DNA of 64,000 nucleotides from Phoebastria nigripes (Eukaryota; Chordata; Aves; Procellariiformes; Diomedeidae): assembly GCA_035582835.1 (NCBI GenBank), contig JAYKAV010002790.1, forward strand, positions 282,571 to 346,570, in the 5' to 3' direction. Position numbers and translations under genes: made by a program. The notes beneath the pieces are model-generated. The model had not been told where the DNA came from, did not search any database, and saw only the letters and a list, made by a program, of their open reading frames with translations. Positions 1-11,442 of this stretch are shown one piece after another; the stretch's first letter is position 1; each line of letters opens with the position of its first letter.

Positions 1-90
1 GTCTTCCAGCTCAGGGGGCTGAATACCCTGAGGGTGACTGGTCTGACTATTGAAGACTGAGGCAAAGAAGGCATTAGAAGGAATTGCTCA
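1..90 (-). repeat. CR1 LINE fragment (ORF2-derived)
   Basis: The first bases of the window, including the phrase GACTGAGGCAAAGAAGGCAT at 57-76, match from memory the reverse complement of the CR1 reverse-transcriptase region as it appears across bird genomes. The element probably continues to the left of the window. No open frame survives. The right border is approximate, because similarity fades after about 80-90. Confidence 0.6.
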
Positions 91-965
91 TGGAATTAGC
101 AACATTTACATCCTAATGTTCAGCTTGATTGTTATTCAGCTTGCAAAAAATTTCTAAAGATCCTGATCTGATATGGGTAGGGCTCACGAATTTGTGTAAT
201 TAGTTCACCTCTCTCACTAGGTATGGAGCTTAACGAATTGAAAAAACCAAACAAGCAAAAAACAATGAACCTGGGCTTTTGAAACATTAGGTATGGATAA
301 GTGTGCAATTATTTTTTGAAAAAAATCCTGCAGCTACCTTTTAGAAGAGTATATCATAAGCATTAAACACAGATATTCAGTTGCCAGGACTTCTGCCTAG
401 AGTGAGCTCTTTATTTTCTTTTATGTTCAGACAGTTTAGAGGGGTGTAGGCAATGAGGTCTCTATAGAATAAATAGAGGTCAAGGGAATAATGCTACAGC
501 TTAGGTAGACTGAACTGACATTAGCTTATATTTAACTGTCTGTTGCTAACAATGCAGAAAATAGGCAGCGGTGTTTTAGATGACCCCACAAATAAAAGTC
601 AAATTATGNAAAAATTATAAATATCTATAGTGAAAAGGAGCAAAATGTACATAGATCAGCAGTACACTGATGAAAATTGGCACTGACCCAAGAGTCATGC
701 CAGTCTGAAGGACAAGAATGTCTTGGGAGCTGACCAGAGCAAGGATAGATAAGCTATTGTCTTTGTCCGTCAGCTGATCAGCCAGCTGGCAAAAATGCTT
801 AGCCCCCGTTCTATGGCTGCCAGCTCTCCATGGACTGAGTGGTGCTGCTCCTTAGGAATGATCTGGCAAACAAGGCACATACAGCCAGGGGCAGGTCAAG
901 AACTGGAGCACCGTGATGGAGTACACACTCAAGAAAGAAAATGGCTTCAAGGACACTCTAATCCT

Positions 966-970
966 GCACA

Positions 971-1001
<31 letters not shown>

Positions 1002-1002
1002 G
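966..1002. repeat. (CA)n microsatellite followed by an A tract
   Basis: About nine CA dinucleotides are followed directly by a run of roughly eighteen A residues. This is a simple-sequence locus likely to vary in length. An AC repeat joined to an A tail could also be the worn 3' end of a retroposed sequence, but nothing upstream identifies a source. Confidence 0.8.
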
Positions 1003-4000
1003 AAAAGAAGTGCTCTTCTTAGTGAATGATGAACCTGAAGACTGTTTTGTCTGCAAACACAGGTAAAGCGATTCGGGAATTAAACCCAGCTTCATTCTCA
1101 CACAGTCACAGTAGTCACACACTATATTTGTATTCCAAATACGTTATTTCCACACTTTCCCTTAAAGAATGCTGATTGAAAAAAACCGCTAATATGATTA
1201 GTACATTTTGCTTATGTATATACATCGAGCCTGAAGGTCTTTAAAGAAGAAAGAATACCAGATAGAACATTTAGATGGAGAGAATACACCAATATGGAAA
1301 CAGATAAGACATTATTTTCTTCTTTTTTTTTATGGTTGAGAGTGGTGCCACACCTATAAAACCATTATCCAAATTCCTACAGAACTGAGGAGCAGTGGGG
1401 GTAAGATGATATAGTATTGCAGCGGGAGCTACTAGCTTTCCCAGTAATGAAGGCTGGGAATCTCCATTACTGTTCTTTAGCCTGCTTGAAACTTAAGCAA
1501 ACCTTATCCATGCCAGGTGTCTGCCTCAGGCTGAAAACCTCTAAAACTTGTCAGCAAGACCTGTTCAGCCATTTCTCAATAATAAATTAGAGGGAAAAAA
1601 ATGACTGTCCCAAGTCAAGGTAAAAAGCCTTTCTTCTGACTGGAAAGGTTTGAACTCAGCAGCAAGATCTTGAAAACTGACACAGGGGTAGCACAGGTGT
1701 AGCACAAGTCAAACCTTACACATCCATAAAAAACTCTTAAAATTGGTCGGGGGCTTCTTAGACACCTCAGTTCAAACATTTATTTTAGCAACCGGCAGTT
1801 AAAATCAGCTGTAAGAAAGACACATAGTTACAACCTAAATTCCATCATAATCTCCACATAATCAGACTGAAACTATTATTTACTTTGGTCATAATATGAT
1901 CTGCTCCATTGCATGAGCTCATGGCTGTTTAAGGCACAGAATAGCACTGAGGCCAACACAAAATACAGTAAGTATGGTTAGTTTCATTCAAAATCTTTGT
2001 CAGAGAAGCTTGCCTTTTTGAATGGGAATAGAGAAAGGAAAGGGCATCTTCATCTCTCCTGTCATAGCTGTGAAACTGTGCGGCAAAGAATGCAGTGGAA
2101 AGCATCTACATTTTCAGCTGAACCTGTGATGAGTGAATAAGTATGATGTATATTTATGTTTACATGCATATTAGCTGTATTTTCAGGTCTGGTGTAATAC
2201 TGATCTTTTTCATTCTGTGTCCCACCGCAAAAACTAAGAAGCTGGCTGCATGTGACAAAGCTCATGCACATGAATAACCTCTAGAAAGTGAGGTGGATGG
2301 AATGACTCACGGTGTCTGAAGTTCCATGCTTGCTTAGATGTGTAAGCAGAATGGGGACTTAGTATTACATAGTTTAAAGAAGGTCACAGAATGCTTTTTG
2401 TTTCAATTTTTCTACTTTGCTCCATGTGTAAGATACAACAAATGCTGCTACTTCAAAGGATTTTTACAAATGAAATAAATTTTAACTAATTAAAATGAAA
2501 TATGTGGATCAATGTGGATTTCTTTACAGTAGTCCAGTTTTCACTCTTGTCACTCTAAGTATCTACGTAATTTGGTATCTATGTTTCCAAGTCACATCTT
2601 AACTTTAGTCATACTTCTGTAGCTGCAGATATTGTTCGGTGTAGTACAGGAAAAGTACACTAGCCAACCAAGATAAGCTAAGAACGATAAGGGTTTTAGA
2701 TAAGAATGACACAAAACATTATGTTGACTCATCAACATAAACATAATTGGGAGTTTCTAGTGCTTTCCAGTACTTCAATTTCAGAACTGGTTTAAAACAC
2801 ATGAAAACTATTTGCCTAGGGCAGCTCATGTCTGGTTGGTGCCTACTGCAGAGTCCGCCCTTGCCCAGCTGGAGATGCTACCAGTTGCTGCTAGAGTAAA
2901 TCCTCTCACCTCACCCCTACCTTCAGCTGCTTACAGCCTTGGTATTTGGCTGCAGGTGCCATTAGTTAATCATCATCAGGCAGGCCATTGCCTAGTCTTC
3001 TATGTTGATGAGATACCTAAATGACCCTGACTTTGTGGAAGAAATCAGGTGGAGGACCTGTGGATGGAAAGTAAGGGCCTTGCATGGGAGAACTTCCATT
3101 CTCTTCCTAGCACATGGCTTGGGAGTACTGAGGACAATGAGGGGATGACTAGTGAATGTTGGAAAAGGTGTTGGGGGAATTTGGGGAAATGTGGTCCCCT
3201 AACAAACTGGAGTGAACAGCTAGTAAGAGAAGAAAAAGTTTACGATAATACTTCCCTCAGTATTTCACAAACTAGTCTGTCTTGCTTCCCTGAACCCCAG
3301 TCAACCGCTGTCCTCCCTCCTGGCCCTCAGTCTTCAGACCTGCAATGATGCTCTACAAGTACTCCTATTTTGCCACAAATCTGCCTGCCAACGACACTCC
3401 TGGGGAGCATTGCACTGGTTCAATACTAGAGTATTGAACTATTACCTTCTTCAGAGTGCTGATAATGAAGGCAAAGGATTTACCATTCTCATATGCAAAG
3501 AGGAAAAAAAAAAATACTAGCAGTGGAGAGAATTCAAAAGCTGTCTCTCTCAGTCTGTTGTCTGCCTAGATGTAGATTTACCAAAAGAAGGCAACGAAGA
3601 GTTCAGCAGATCTTTAGCACTTTAGCACTTTCACTACCGCCTGCCCCCACATCATGTCTTGCAGTCACAGTCAGAGGACGAGACACTCTCTCAGTCCTTC
3701 TTCTAGCCCCAGCAGTATTGTATCCATTCACCTCTTGGTTACCGCAAAGACACAAAAGACTTTTCAAAAGAACAGAATTAACAATAAAACAAACATAGCC
3801 CAGAATTTGGTTAACAGGAAGCCTGTAAATGGGGAACAAGTAAGCTCCATTGCCATGTAAAGATGGCAGTCCAAGCTCAGCACCATTTATTTGCATAGAT
3901 TACAGATGAGTTAGTCTGAGGGACAATATCCTATCCTCTGTGCAAGACCGTCAGGCCTTGTGAGAGAGTCCTCTGTGATCATCAGGGCTCTCTCCAGACG

Positions 4001-5114
4001 TTTGCCAAAGACTGGCAAACGTCACTGTTTAACGTGATTTCCTCATGGCTGATTTCTCTCCCTCTTCCAGACAAAAGCATTCATCTATTACTCCATTGTA
4101 TAGACCATTATTTTATGGATTTTAATAAAACCTTAATATTTATTTTTCTAGATTTTCCAATATATATTTAGGGTTGTTTAATAATAGTTTTGCCTGCAGA
4201 CATCCAAGATACATTTTACAACTGACACAGCGACAGCATCTGTGTTTCTGCAACCACATCTTTCAAGTATAAGTAGAACTGTCCTATATGTAGGCTGTGT
4301 GTATATTACGAGTTCAAGTCTACATAATACAGTTAAATTTGTGGTCAGAAGACAACAGTATATCATATTGCCTTGTAGGAAGTAAAGCCCCAGACAGGCT
4401 AATACTAACATACAATCTTAGCTTTCTGTTCATGGGTGCTCTCACACAACTGAAGGAGAATATTTTCAGTGGGTAAAAACTAAGCATGCGTTCGAAGACC
4501 ATAAACTCATATATAAGTTTCATGTAACTTTAACTCAATCCTCTTGTGTATGTGCTTTGTTGTCCAGTGTTTTACTTGACCACAGCAGTATTTTTCCAAC
4601 AGACCCCCAGCCTTGCATGCTTACCTTGATCTCTACTGTTTCTGTTACTATCACTAAAAGCAGTACTTTGGGATATTTCCCTAGAAAACCACTGTTAAAA
4701 GAAAGCACTCAAGTCACNTACGCTGCTCCAGGCAGTACAATCTGTCTGTAATAACAATACTGTTTTACAACACAGATTTTTTTTCCCCTTGACTATTGGG
4801 AAATGCTACATGGAGCAGAGGAAGTGTTCTGTCAATCCTCCACCTGATCAGAGAAGCACATGGAGATAGATAACATGGCGTGCAATTCTGCTCAGTCATA
4901 GTGTCCAAGCAGCTGTGCTTCCTCACCCACATACAGAGAAATCTTCCATGTGCTGTACTTCTTCCACTTTTCCAGCTACTCATACCACCCCGTCAGCTAT
5001 GAATTTCACTTCTAATGCAACTACAGGGGAGAGTAAACGAAACACAAACCTCCGCTTCAGGTTTCCTGGCCTGACTAACTGGCTGAACCTGCTGCTGTCC
5101 CTTCCTCACCACAG

Positions 5115-5183
5115 GCTGACAAGAAGAAACATGAAGAATTCCTCATTCGCTTCAGAGAAGAAAAAGCTCAGAAGAACAGGAAG
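5115..5183 (+). other. Exon-like segment of unknown gene (unconfirmed)
   Basis: A pyrimidine-rich stretch ending in CACCACAG lies directly before the segment, and the donor AAG|GTGAGT follows it. The 69 bases between read in frame as 23 codons of a highly charged peptide containing KKKHEEFLIRFREEK. The same frame stays open through the donor to a stop at 5403-5405, so a longer terminal exon is possible. I do not recognise the peptide, and neither neighbouring gene needs it. Purine-rich low-complexity DNA often yields chance Lys/Glu frames, so this is a candidate only. It could be an exon of a gene or non-coding RNA starting before the window. Confidence 0.2.
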
Positions 5184-8100
5184 GTGAGTATGAAAGGGGG
5201 AAGTCATGAAAAAAAATTAAAAACTGAAAGGCATAAACTGAAGTCAGGTGAAGAAGAACTTTCAAGGGAAAAGGAAATAAAAACAGAAAACAAAAAAAAA
5301 AGACAAAAAGGGAAGATATTAAAGAACTACAGTTGGTATGATGAAAATAGAAGGGAGATAAGGCAAAATGGTGTTGTAGAGGAAGTGGAAGAGAGACTAA
5401 CATGAGAAAGATTAGAAGAAGCAGTCTTGAGGGAAGAGAGATAGATACAAAAACACATTAAGGATGAGAAAAAAAGGAAGCTACAATGTCATCTTACAAG
5501 CAAAGTTATTTCACCAGTCCTTTGGTATTCATCGTGTCATGATCATTAGGCTATTAAAAGTTCTGAAACATTTCCAGTGAGCAGTCAGTTCCTCGAACCC
5601 AGCTGCTGTCGGAAGCCAATGTTCTGACATGTGGATAAACTGNTAATTTAGCAAAGGACCCCAGTGGATGGGCAGGCTAATACCAGCAAACAGCAACTGT
5701 AAAAAAATAGCTAGTTTTTATTCAGATCAGCTTCCAGCCTTCAGGTTGAGAGGATACCAAAAGCCTGTTTTGTAAGATTTACATTTTCTCTTCCTCATTC
5801 CTGATATCTCCAGTGCAGGGAAATAAAAAAACAGCTTTTACAGTTGCCACTTGAAATATGAAGGAAGCATCTTATTTAAAGGCAACCAACCAGATAAGCT
5901 AGTTAAAATGGCACAGTAATAACTCTTTTCCGGTCTCCCAGTGTAGGCAACTGAAGGTAAAATATAATAATGTAATCCCAATTACTGTACCATGATGCCA
6001 ACAACCCTTGTTCAATAGAGGATTTTTGCTGACATTCAACTGGTAAAGGGGAGTCAGTTAACAAGTAGAATTACATGCAAAAGACTAAGTAACACCAAAA
6101 TTTAGCTCACAGTATAAAGATTATCCACCCTGCACTAGGTGGATGGTGATTATACTTTATTCTATAACCTCGTGCATGGTTGATTATACTGCACCACACA
6201 GAGACAGAACAGTAATAACAGGATTGCAAATGACTGAATTTTGCCAAGCTGTTCCACACAGATATCAGCCAACTTGAACAAAATGAATAATAATGAAATT
6301 GAGGCAAATTATTAGTTCAAGCAAGATCCACTGCTATATGTTTGGCATGCTGTAATGTAATTAGAACTGATCAAACTATTAATTGTGGAAAATTATTAGT
6401 CACATTTTGCCCCTGTTTCTGTTAGTGACTCTTCTGCGAACAGATCATGACTTTTACAGACTTCTTTGTTTTCGATGTTAGTTCTAATTGCTCAAAATCA
6501 GTACGTGAGGAAAAAATTAACCTACAGGCTTCTTTTGTACTGTTGCTACCAAATTTCAAGTCTACTGAAGTACTCGTATTCAGTTTACTAACAATAGTGT
6601 AGTTGCTCACTTAGTTGTTTGATACGATCTATGTTCCCCTACAAAATGAGGAGGAGGAATGAAGAAAGTAATGCGAGTAATGAATTTCTATGGCACTTAA
6701 GACAAAGAGGGTAGTAGGCAGGCCTAACGAATGGTAGGAAATGCCTAAAATTTCCACCCCATCTATGCAAGGAAAAACACTTTAGCTAATGTTATGAGAA
6801 GCCTGCAATTAGAACAAGCAAGTATTCCACCCGCTGCTATATAATGGCAGAATGTGCCTGGTAATCAATTAATATAACTCTCCTGTAAGGTAGGAAAGTA
6901 CTATAATCACCATCTGACAGGTAAGGAATGAAGACACAAAGACTGCATCTAAGCCTGAGGAACTAGGCTTCTGCATCCATATTAGACCCCAGCCACATCT
7001 TTATGCGTGCATGTGACAATTCATTTCCATCCCAAGTGGAAGAAGGAGAGAAACTTGGGCACCTCTGTGGGAAGAGATCTTCAGTGCATGCCAACCAAAT
7101 CCCCAATCTGAATGGACCATAGCTGCGCACGCAGATAGACTATCAGTCTAGATACAGCTAAAGAGGTTTACTAGAATCCATAGTGGTTAAAGTACATGTA
7201 CCTGAAATAAGGTGTCGCATACTTATCTTCAACCTCCCAACTAATAACAGTGTTTCTTGTTTCTCTCATCTCTTGCCAGAGAACCTGTGCTGCCCTGTGT
7301 CACCCTCCATCAAAAAAAAAAAAAAAATCTAATTTTTGAGTAACAGTCTTCCCTTAGTCTGTATTCTGATGTTATTACTTCTGCTGGAAAGTAAATACTA
7401 ATTAGAACAATTGTATTGAAGTTAATATAGCATGACAGCTTAAATTAATAAATTTAACCCGAAATCACTAAATACGATTTTTCTCCAAGAAGTCTAGCTT
7501 TTTTGCCTCATTTCGCCAGCCAGCTATTCTCTTCACCCACTCCCATCTACATTGCATGCATCAACTTTGTGTGACATGGAAGTAAGCATGCTTCAAGCCA
7601 ACTGAGAAAGTCTGGATTATTTTACTCAAGACACTATTTAAAAGCATAGCAAAGGAATTAGTATCTACAATAAACTATTATAAAATGAGGAGCAACTGAT
7701 GATTGTTTGCCAGATCAGTTACCAGATGTTTTAACTGCTACTTTGTTTCCCGTTGGAGGCATCCCTTCACTCCTAATCAGATCTTCACTTGGGCTCCTAA
7801 CTTGTGTGCATGCACGCTATCTAGACAGTCACGTAACATTTCCCTTTTGGACCTCATTGCTCTCCAGCATGGAATAGCTCTGTTAAGGAATTTACATGAT
7901 AGCTAAACGTTACAGCACGAAGACAGGACCACTCAGCTGCACAACTCCATCTTCTCATTGCAAGGACTGATGCCTGGGTTTGGGTGTTTCATTTGGAGAG
8001 CATGTTAGCTAAGATGGTTTTTTTCCCAACACTTACGACCTGCACACATGGTACTACATGGTCCTAGGGACAGGAAATTTATTTTATGTTGGGTTCTAAC

Positions 8101-8760
8101 AACGTGTCTGTTCATTTATTGCTCTGTCTAATGTATTTTTTAAAACAACAACAGTGATAAAAAATATTTTACTGGATTAATTTAGGAACAGAAGGGAACC
8201 AAATTTAGCTGTAGGTATTTGACGGCAATCCTGCAGATGAGGAGTTGATTTCATCCTCTGTTACCTGAGCCTTTTATGCATGATGGCCTACACTACATCA
8301 CTGCTCTTGCCTCCGCCCTCAGCCTGTTTGCACAGGGTGAGCTCAGCACCACCCTTCCCTGGTGTGCTGTTCCAGGCCTTATTGCAGGGTGTGCAAATGC
8401 AGGGAGGCGGCTTGGGTGCAAACACCCTGCACTCACATGGCCCCGAGCTGGCTCCAGGTGGAGAAGCCAGCAAGCCCACTAACAGAGGGGCAACTGTGGG
8501 TGCGAGTGTGGGTTACTGGAGTACTCCTATTAGCAGACATCCTGCTAAAGCCCTCTTTGTCCCACGAATCTCTTCGCCGTTACATGCTTTGCCGAATAGA
8601 GGGGAGAAAACCTGAGTGTTTTCAGGGAAGGGGCACTCCCGAGATTTCACCGAGAGAAAACTTTGCAGCCACTACCAGTAAAAGGGGGCAGAGGATGCCT
8701 CCAGCAGGGAGCTGAAACTCCCCCGGCGTGAGCCCCCTTTTGACGCTCAGCTCCCGCTAC

Positions 8761-8845
8761 GGCCGGCGCTCCGCCCCGCTCTCCCCGGGCGCTCCCCGGG
8801 GCACGGCCGGGGAGCGCCCGGGGAGAGCGGGGCGGAGCGCCGGCC
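8761..8845. repeat. Perfect 39-bp inverted repeat with 7-nt spacer
   Basis: Positions 8761-8799 (starting GGCCGGCGCTCCGCC) are the exact reverse complement of 8807-8845 (ending GGCGGAGCGCCGGCC), separated only by GGCACGG. All 39 pairs match, mostly G-C, and symmetry stops at the next base on each side. Each arm carries a GC box (CCGCCCC or GGGGCGG). Single strands or RNA could form a very stable hairpin. It lies about 190-270 bp upstream of the TATA box. It may be a real template-switch product in the promoter or a foldback sequencing or assembly artefact. Confidence 0.95.
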
Positions 8846-9031
8846 TCCCGCCGCCGCCGGCTGCCCCACGGACAGCCCATCCCGGCCGGGCGAGGAGCCG
8901 AGGCAGCTGAGCCGGGGGGGACCTAGGGACCCCATCCCGCCATCCCTCCCCTCCAACCCGCCGGTATCCCGGAGCGGCGGGGCGGGCCGGGTCCCTCCTC
9001 CTGCCCCTCCCCGCCGCCCTCCCCCGGGCTT

Positions 9032-9038
9032 TTATAAG
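9032..9038 (+). promoter_or_regulatory. TATA box of RAB32
   Basis: The sequence CTTTTATAAGG sits in an otherwise GC-only stretch, 281 bp upstream of the initiator ATG. With the usual spacing of about 30 bp, transcription would start near 9060-9065, at the pyrimidine-flanked TGACTGCAG. That places a 5' UTR of about 250 nt before the ATG at 9314. The motif is seen directly; the start site is inferred. Confidence 0.7.
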
Positions 9039-9089
9039 GCTGCGGAGTTTCCGCGTCCTGTGACTGCAGTCAGGTGGTTGTGGTGCTTG

Positions 9090-9118
9090 CCTCTCCCTCC
9101 CTCCCTCTCCCTCCCTCC
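9090..9118. promoter_or_regulatory. Pyrimidine tract / potential G-quadruplex in RAB32 5' UTR
   Basis: Twenty-nine uninterrupted pyrimidines are built from CTCCC and TCCC units just downstream of the expected start site. The complementary - strand reads as five GGG runs separated by 1-3 nt, which satisfies the usual G3N1-7 quadruplex pattern. The mirror-like purine/pyrimidine asymmetry would also allow triplex DNA. The motif is visible in the sequence; any effect on transcription is inferred. Confidence 0.6.
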
Positions 9119-9313
9119 ATCCCGCTCCGTCTTCCCCCGCTCGCCTCCCCGCCCGGCGTGGGCCGGCCCAGGGGGGAGCCGGCTGGGGAAAGTTGGAGGA
9201 AAGTTGCCGGCTGGGAAAGTTTAGAGGCGGGAGAGCCGCGGCCCCGGCTGCCCGGCCTCCCCGCGGCGTCCCCGCCGGGCCCCGCAGCGCTGCGCTCCGC
9301 GGGAGAGCCGAGG

Positions 9314-9542
9314 ATGGCCGGTGGGGAAGGAGCGGGCTCCGGTGTGTCGGAGTGCCGGGAGCATCTCTTCAAGGTGCTGGTAATCGGGGAGCTGGGCGTG
9401 GGTAAAACCAGCATTATCAAGCGGTACGTGCACCAGCTCTTCTCCCAGCACTACCGGGCCACCATCGGGGTGGATTTCGCGCTCAAAGTCATCAACTGGG
9501 ACAGCAAGACCCTGGTGCGGCTGCAGCTCTGGGATATAGCAG
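9314..9542 (+). CDS. RAB32: RAB32 coding exon 1 (residues 1-77, part)
   Basis: This exon encodes the N-terminal part of Ras-related GTPase Rab32, which cycles between GDP and GTP on membranes of melanosomes and other lysosome-related organelles, and on mitochondria and ER contacts. The ATG at 9314 has an excellent context (A at -3, G at +4) and gives a start like mammalian RAB32 (MAGG). A short variable tail of about 15 residues comes first. The P-loop GELGVGKT is at residues 25-32, the switch I threonine is T50 in ATIGVDF, and WDIAG (residues 73-77) begins the G3 box. The glycine codon 77 is split by the phase-1 intron after one base. The isoleucine in IAGQ, where most Rabs have TAGQ, is typical of the Rab32/38 subfamily. 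The frame stays open upstream of the ATG, but no earlier ATG occurs in it. Confidence 0.95.
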
Positions 9543-11410
9543 GTAAGGGCCGGGGGCGGGCGTCTCTCTGCAGGGTGAGCCCCGAGGGGGCAGAGGTCTG
9601 TGAACGCGGCTGTCTCAGGTCCCGGGGCCCGGCCTCTGCGGAGGAAAGTGTATTTTGACTGTGAAGTCTGTCATCTTGTTTTCCTCCTTCCCCCTATTAC
9701 CTGCAACCCCTCTTGTCTGCGTTTGAGGCATAAGTAGAGGGAGGTCTCCATGTGGGAGTGAAGCTTTTGACTTTTTATAGGCTGTGTGTGCTCCTGTTCA
9801 CTGATGTTGTGGGGCTCTTGGCTTGGCCCAGGGTTTTACAGCAGTCCTCAAAAAGCTGCTTTGCTCTGCTTGCTGGCTCTAGGGCTCCCAGAGGGTTCTT
9901 GCTCATACCGCTCCTCCTGACCTGCTTGCCTGGGCACTTGTGGCCTTGGTTATGACTACTGCTTAAATTCATTCATGGTTATGGCTCTGTAACATTTCTA
10001 GAGGAAGTAAATATCTTTTCCAAGTAGGTTATGTTTAGTAAGCACACTTTACAGGTTAAAGGTAACTCAAATAGCTAAAATTGTCCTCAGAGGAAGTATG
10101 CTCAAACTTTGCATGTTTGGAGTCACCTACTTAATTTAAAAGTAGCTTGTGTCCCTTCAACGTGGAGTGAGGGAATGGGACTTGTGTCACACTTAGTTCT
10201 ACATTCAAGTCATGGGTTTGTGTATCAAAAAGGTACTTTGAGCACACAGAAGCAGAAAAGCCTGGTTCACTTGTCCAAACTACACGTCATTCCTTTCCTA
10301 TAGGTAGTTCAAAACTGTTCTTTAACACCTCTGTCTTAAAGACTCCAACTGTATGCCTATCACGGTTAACTTTGCTTATGCTGCAGTGTTAAATGCCACA
10401 GAACAAACTCTGTCTTGCTGTGGTCTTGTAAGAAGTCTGTCCCCTCAACTCCTTAATCATCTCAAGGTAGTATTGCATTTCTAGTTTTGTGTGCAGCCCA
10501 GGTATTAACCTGCAGCTCTCTTCATCCCTCTCCACCATGTTCAGAATATCTCCTTGGATATGAAAAAGTAGACTGTATTTCAAATGCTTGTGTTTAAACT
10601 TACACTACTGGAAGATACTAGGGTAACAACTGGTGGTTACTGTTTCCATGAACTCTATGCTTTATCAAGTGGAAGTTCAGAGAAGAGGAAGCGTAACATG
10701 TGGCTGCTCTAACCCTGTGACAGACCAGCTGTACATCAGCTTCTGGTCTTTCTGCTCTAAAGGTCATCTTAAAACACTTCAAATATGATTCCTCAAACTA
10801 AAAAGCCTGCTTCTTACTGCCATATGCTGAAACATGCCATAGATCTTTCTGCTGCTGGCCTGTAGGGCAAACTGAAATATTTTCTAATTGCTGTTTTGGA
10901 GAGCAAGTAAAATGTTGGCAAGCTTTCTCTTCTGCTGTGTTCCTTTTACAGATCAGTTTTAACTTTCTTTAAATCAATTGGCAGTATCGGTGCAAGTTGC
11001 TACAACACTCTGGCTGTATTTTAGCAAGTCTGGGGTTCCAAAGTTTAAAGAGGGGAGACTATCAGGATCCTGGGGTTTGGCAGGTTGCCATGCTTGTGTT
11101 AACTTCTCCTCAGCCCTTGGTTTCTGAGACTGGGGTAGGCTGTGTGCTTTGCTAAAGCAATCTGTTTCAATAGGCTAGGCAGAGACTTAGCTGTAACTTG
11201 TAACAAAGTTTGGACAAAACCTCTTTACGTTATGGGAGGTCCTGTCAATACACCCATGCATTCGTTTCAAGATCTAGAAGACAGTATTTTTCACTCTTGA
11301 TTATTGCTCTTAGTCTATCTTGGACACTGCTAGGTGAAGACCTGCTGATATATCCCTGGAGGCTTGTGCTAATATTGCTGATAGATTGAAGAATAAAATT
11401 TTTCCTGTCA

Positions 11411-11442
11411 CCAAAATGTCTATATACCAAAATGTCTATATA
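11411..11442. repeat. 16-bp perfect tandem duplication
   Basis: The unit CCAAAATGTCTATATA occurs twice with no gap (11411-11426 and 11427-11442). It is a small local duplication inside RAB32 intron 1, of the size produced by replication slippage. No function is suggested. Confidence 0.9.

Larger units (their letters stand above)
91..8720. other. Intergenic region upstream of RAB32
   Basis: This stretch is AT-rich with scattered stops in all frames. I recognise no gene in it. The only items worth separate mention are a (CA)n/A-rich simple repeat near 966, an exon-like segment at 5115-5183 that runs into a purine-rich open frame to 5402, and a short A run at 7312-7327. From about 8280 the GC content rises towards the RAB32 CpG island. 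Regulatory elements may be present but cannot be identified from this sequence alone. Confidence 0.6.
8725..9640. promoter_or_regulatory. CpG island spanning the RAB32 promoter and exon 1
   Basis: Base composition changes abruptly from AT-rich to very GC-rich at about 8720, with dense CpG dinucleotides, repeated GGGCGG/CCGCCC GC boxes and few A/T runs. It returns to ordinary composition just after the exon 1 donor at 9543. CpG islands of this kind mark broadly expressed vertebrate promoters. Unusually for an island, it contains a clear TATA box (9033) and a large perfect inverted repeat (8761-8845). Confidence 0.85.

Noticed and set aside
8647..8956. Frames on both strands around 8750-8900 that share the peptide RRSAPLSPGAPR
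   Set aside because: The shared peptide on opposite strands is simply the translation of the two arms of the palindrome. There is no evidence of coding.
9074..9313. N-terminal extension of RAB32 upstream of the ATG at 9314
   Set aside because: The open frame upstream has no ATG and is Pro/Gly-rich from the CpG island. Homology to RAB32 begins at 9314, in strong start context.
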